Below, piece by piece: positions 63,681-64,000 of a stretch of DNA of 64,000 bases. The notes under the pieces are model-generated. The model did no database searches. It saw nothing but the letters and a program-made list of their open reading frames with translations, and was not told where the DNA came from. The DNA comes from SIAJ01 sp963773845 (GTDB lineage Bacteria > Planctomycetota > Planctomycetia > Gemmatales > Gemmataceae), in the NCBI GenBank assembly GCA_963773845.1, contig CAVZCU010000009.1, positions 558,001-622,000 of the forward strand. Reading direction: 5' to 3'. The position numbers were made by a program, and so were the translations under genes. How positions within the stretch are numbered: the stretch's first letter is position 1; each line of letters starts with the position of its first letter.

Positions 63681-64000
63681 TTAGTCCACGTAGTCCTGCT
63701 CTTCGGAGTTACCCCGCAAGGCGACGCGGCGAAATTCTCGCTTCACTTCGGAGTTGTTCAGAACGACCAGAGCCCAGATTCCGAACGGCAGGATGAAGAC
63801 GCTGCACAATCCAAATAGTGCGATAGATGCAACCGCCAGGATCGCGGCGGTCATCGCCAAGCCCCAGTTTCTGCACTGCCGCATGCGGCTGCCACCCATG
63901 GCGACCACAAGGCAGGCGGCCGCGGATACTCCGCCGCACGCAATCAAGATGAACGCGGTGAGTTCGTCGTCGGCATTCGGTCGCGCTGGATTGTTGGCGA
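63681..64000 (-). CDS. Membrane protein, C-terminal part
   Basis: The frame is open to the right edge, so the start is outside the window. The visible 105 residues have three hydrophobic helices (TAFILIACGGVSAAACLVVA; NWGLAMTAAILAVASIALF; FGLCSVFILPFGIWALVVLN, slightly overlapping). A WALVVLNNSEVKREF ending is common in small planctomycete membrane proteins fused to cytoplasmic sensor modules. It probably shares a transcript with hisI (5-base gap). Confidence 0.7.
   Translation of the reverse strand, partial: ANNPARPNADDELTAFILIACGGVSAAACLVVAMGGSRMRQCRNWGLAMTAAILAVASIALFGLCSVFILPFGIWALVVLNNSEVKREFRRVALRGNSEEQDYVD

Overview
The window looks like a chromosome segment of a planctomycete, probably of the Gemmata/Pirellula type. 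It is GC-rich and gene-dense. It carries several hallmarks of that phylum: two operons pairing an ECF sigma factor with a membrane Ser/Thr kinase, secreted proteins opening with a short Leu-Glu-(Asp/Glu)-Arg motif, a Tat-exported DUF1501 protein, many zinc-ribbon and TPR proteins, and MoxR, DUF4349 and DUF4175-like proteins. I see no rRNA, tRNA, CRISPR array, prophage or recognisable insertion sequence.

Layout. 1-3506 (minus): recO, a BamD-like TPR lipoprotein, an LptE-like lipoprotein and the 5' end of folP. 4026-11963: a zinc-ribbon/Ig-like protein, a frameshifted cupredoxin, then a compact signalling cassette of VWA protein, zinc-ribbon FHA protein, zinc-ribbon Ser/Thr kinase and a pseudokinase-PP2C fusion. 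11995-17579: gpsA, a small protein, and an ECF sigma/kinase-TPR pair. 17794-23073: a universal stress protein, then HIT, dGTPase-like, PIN-TRAM, TPR and CDF genes. 23139-30508: ispD, a small coil protein, a sugar isomerase-like protein, Mn-type SOD, a lipoprotein, a HEAT protein, MoxR and a GT87 mannosyltransferase-like protein. 30648-40054: TPR, hydrolase, nucleotidyltransferase-like, ahcY, riboflavin synthase, rsmA, DUF4349 and thioesterase genes. 40179-46729: a terpene-cyclase-fold repeat protein and a very large coiled-coil DUF4175-like protein split by two frame breaks. 47203-50638: an accessory-looking stretch (membrane protein, macro domain, small proteins, cytochrome P450). 50865-59248: a trypsin-like protease, a TIGR03118/RTX secreted protein, and an operon of LEDR protein, ECF sigma and atypical kinase. 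59515-64000: DUF1501, a secreted protein, and a histidine operon (hisI, hisG) with two stand-alone TIR-domain genes between hisI and hisG.

The main themes are phosphorylation signalling and envelope biology. Four reading-frame breaks (near 5540, 9680, 41910 and 44070) could be real decay or residual indel errors in the assembly. Intergenic spaces are unusually rich in long, near-perfect inverted repeats of many unrelated sequences. Some of these extend into or terminate neighbouring coding frames.
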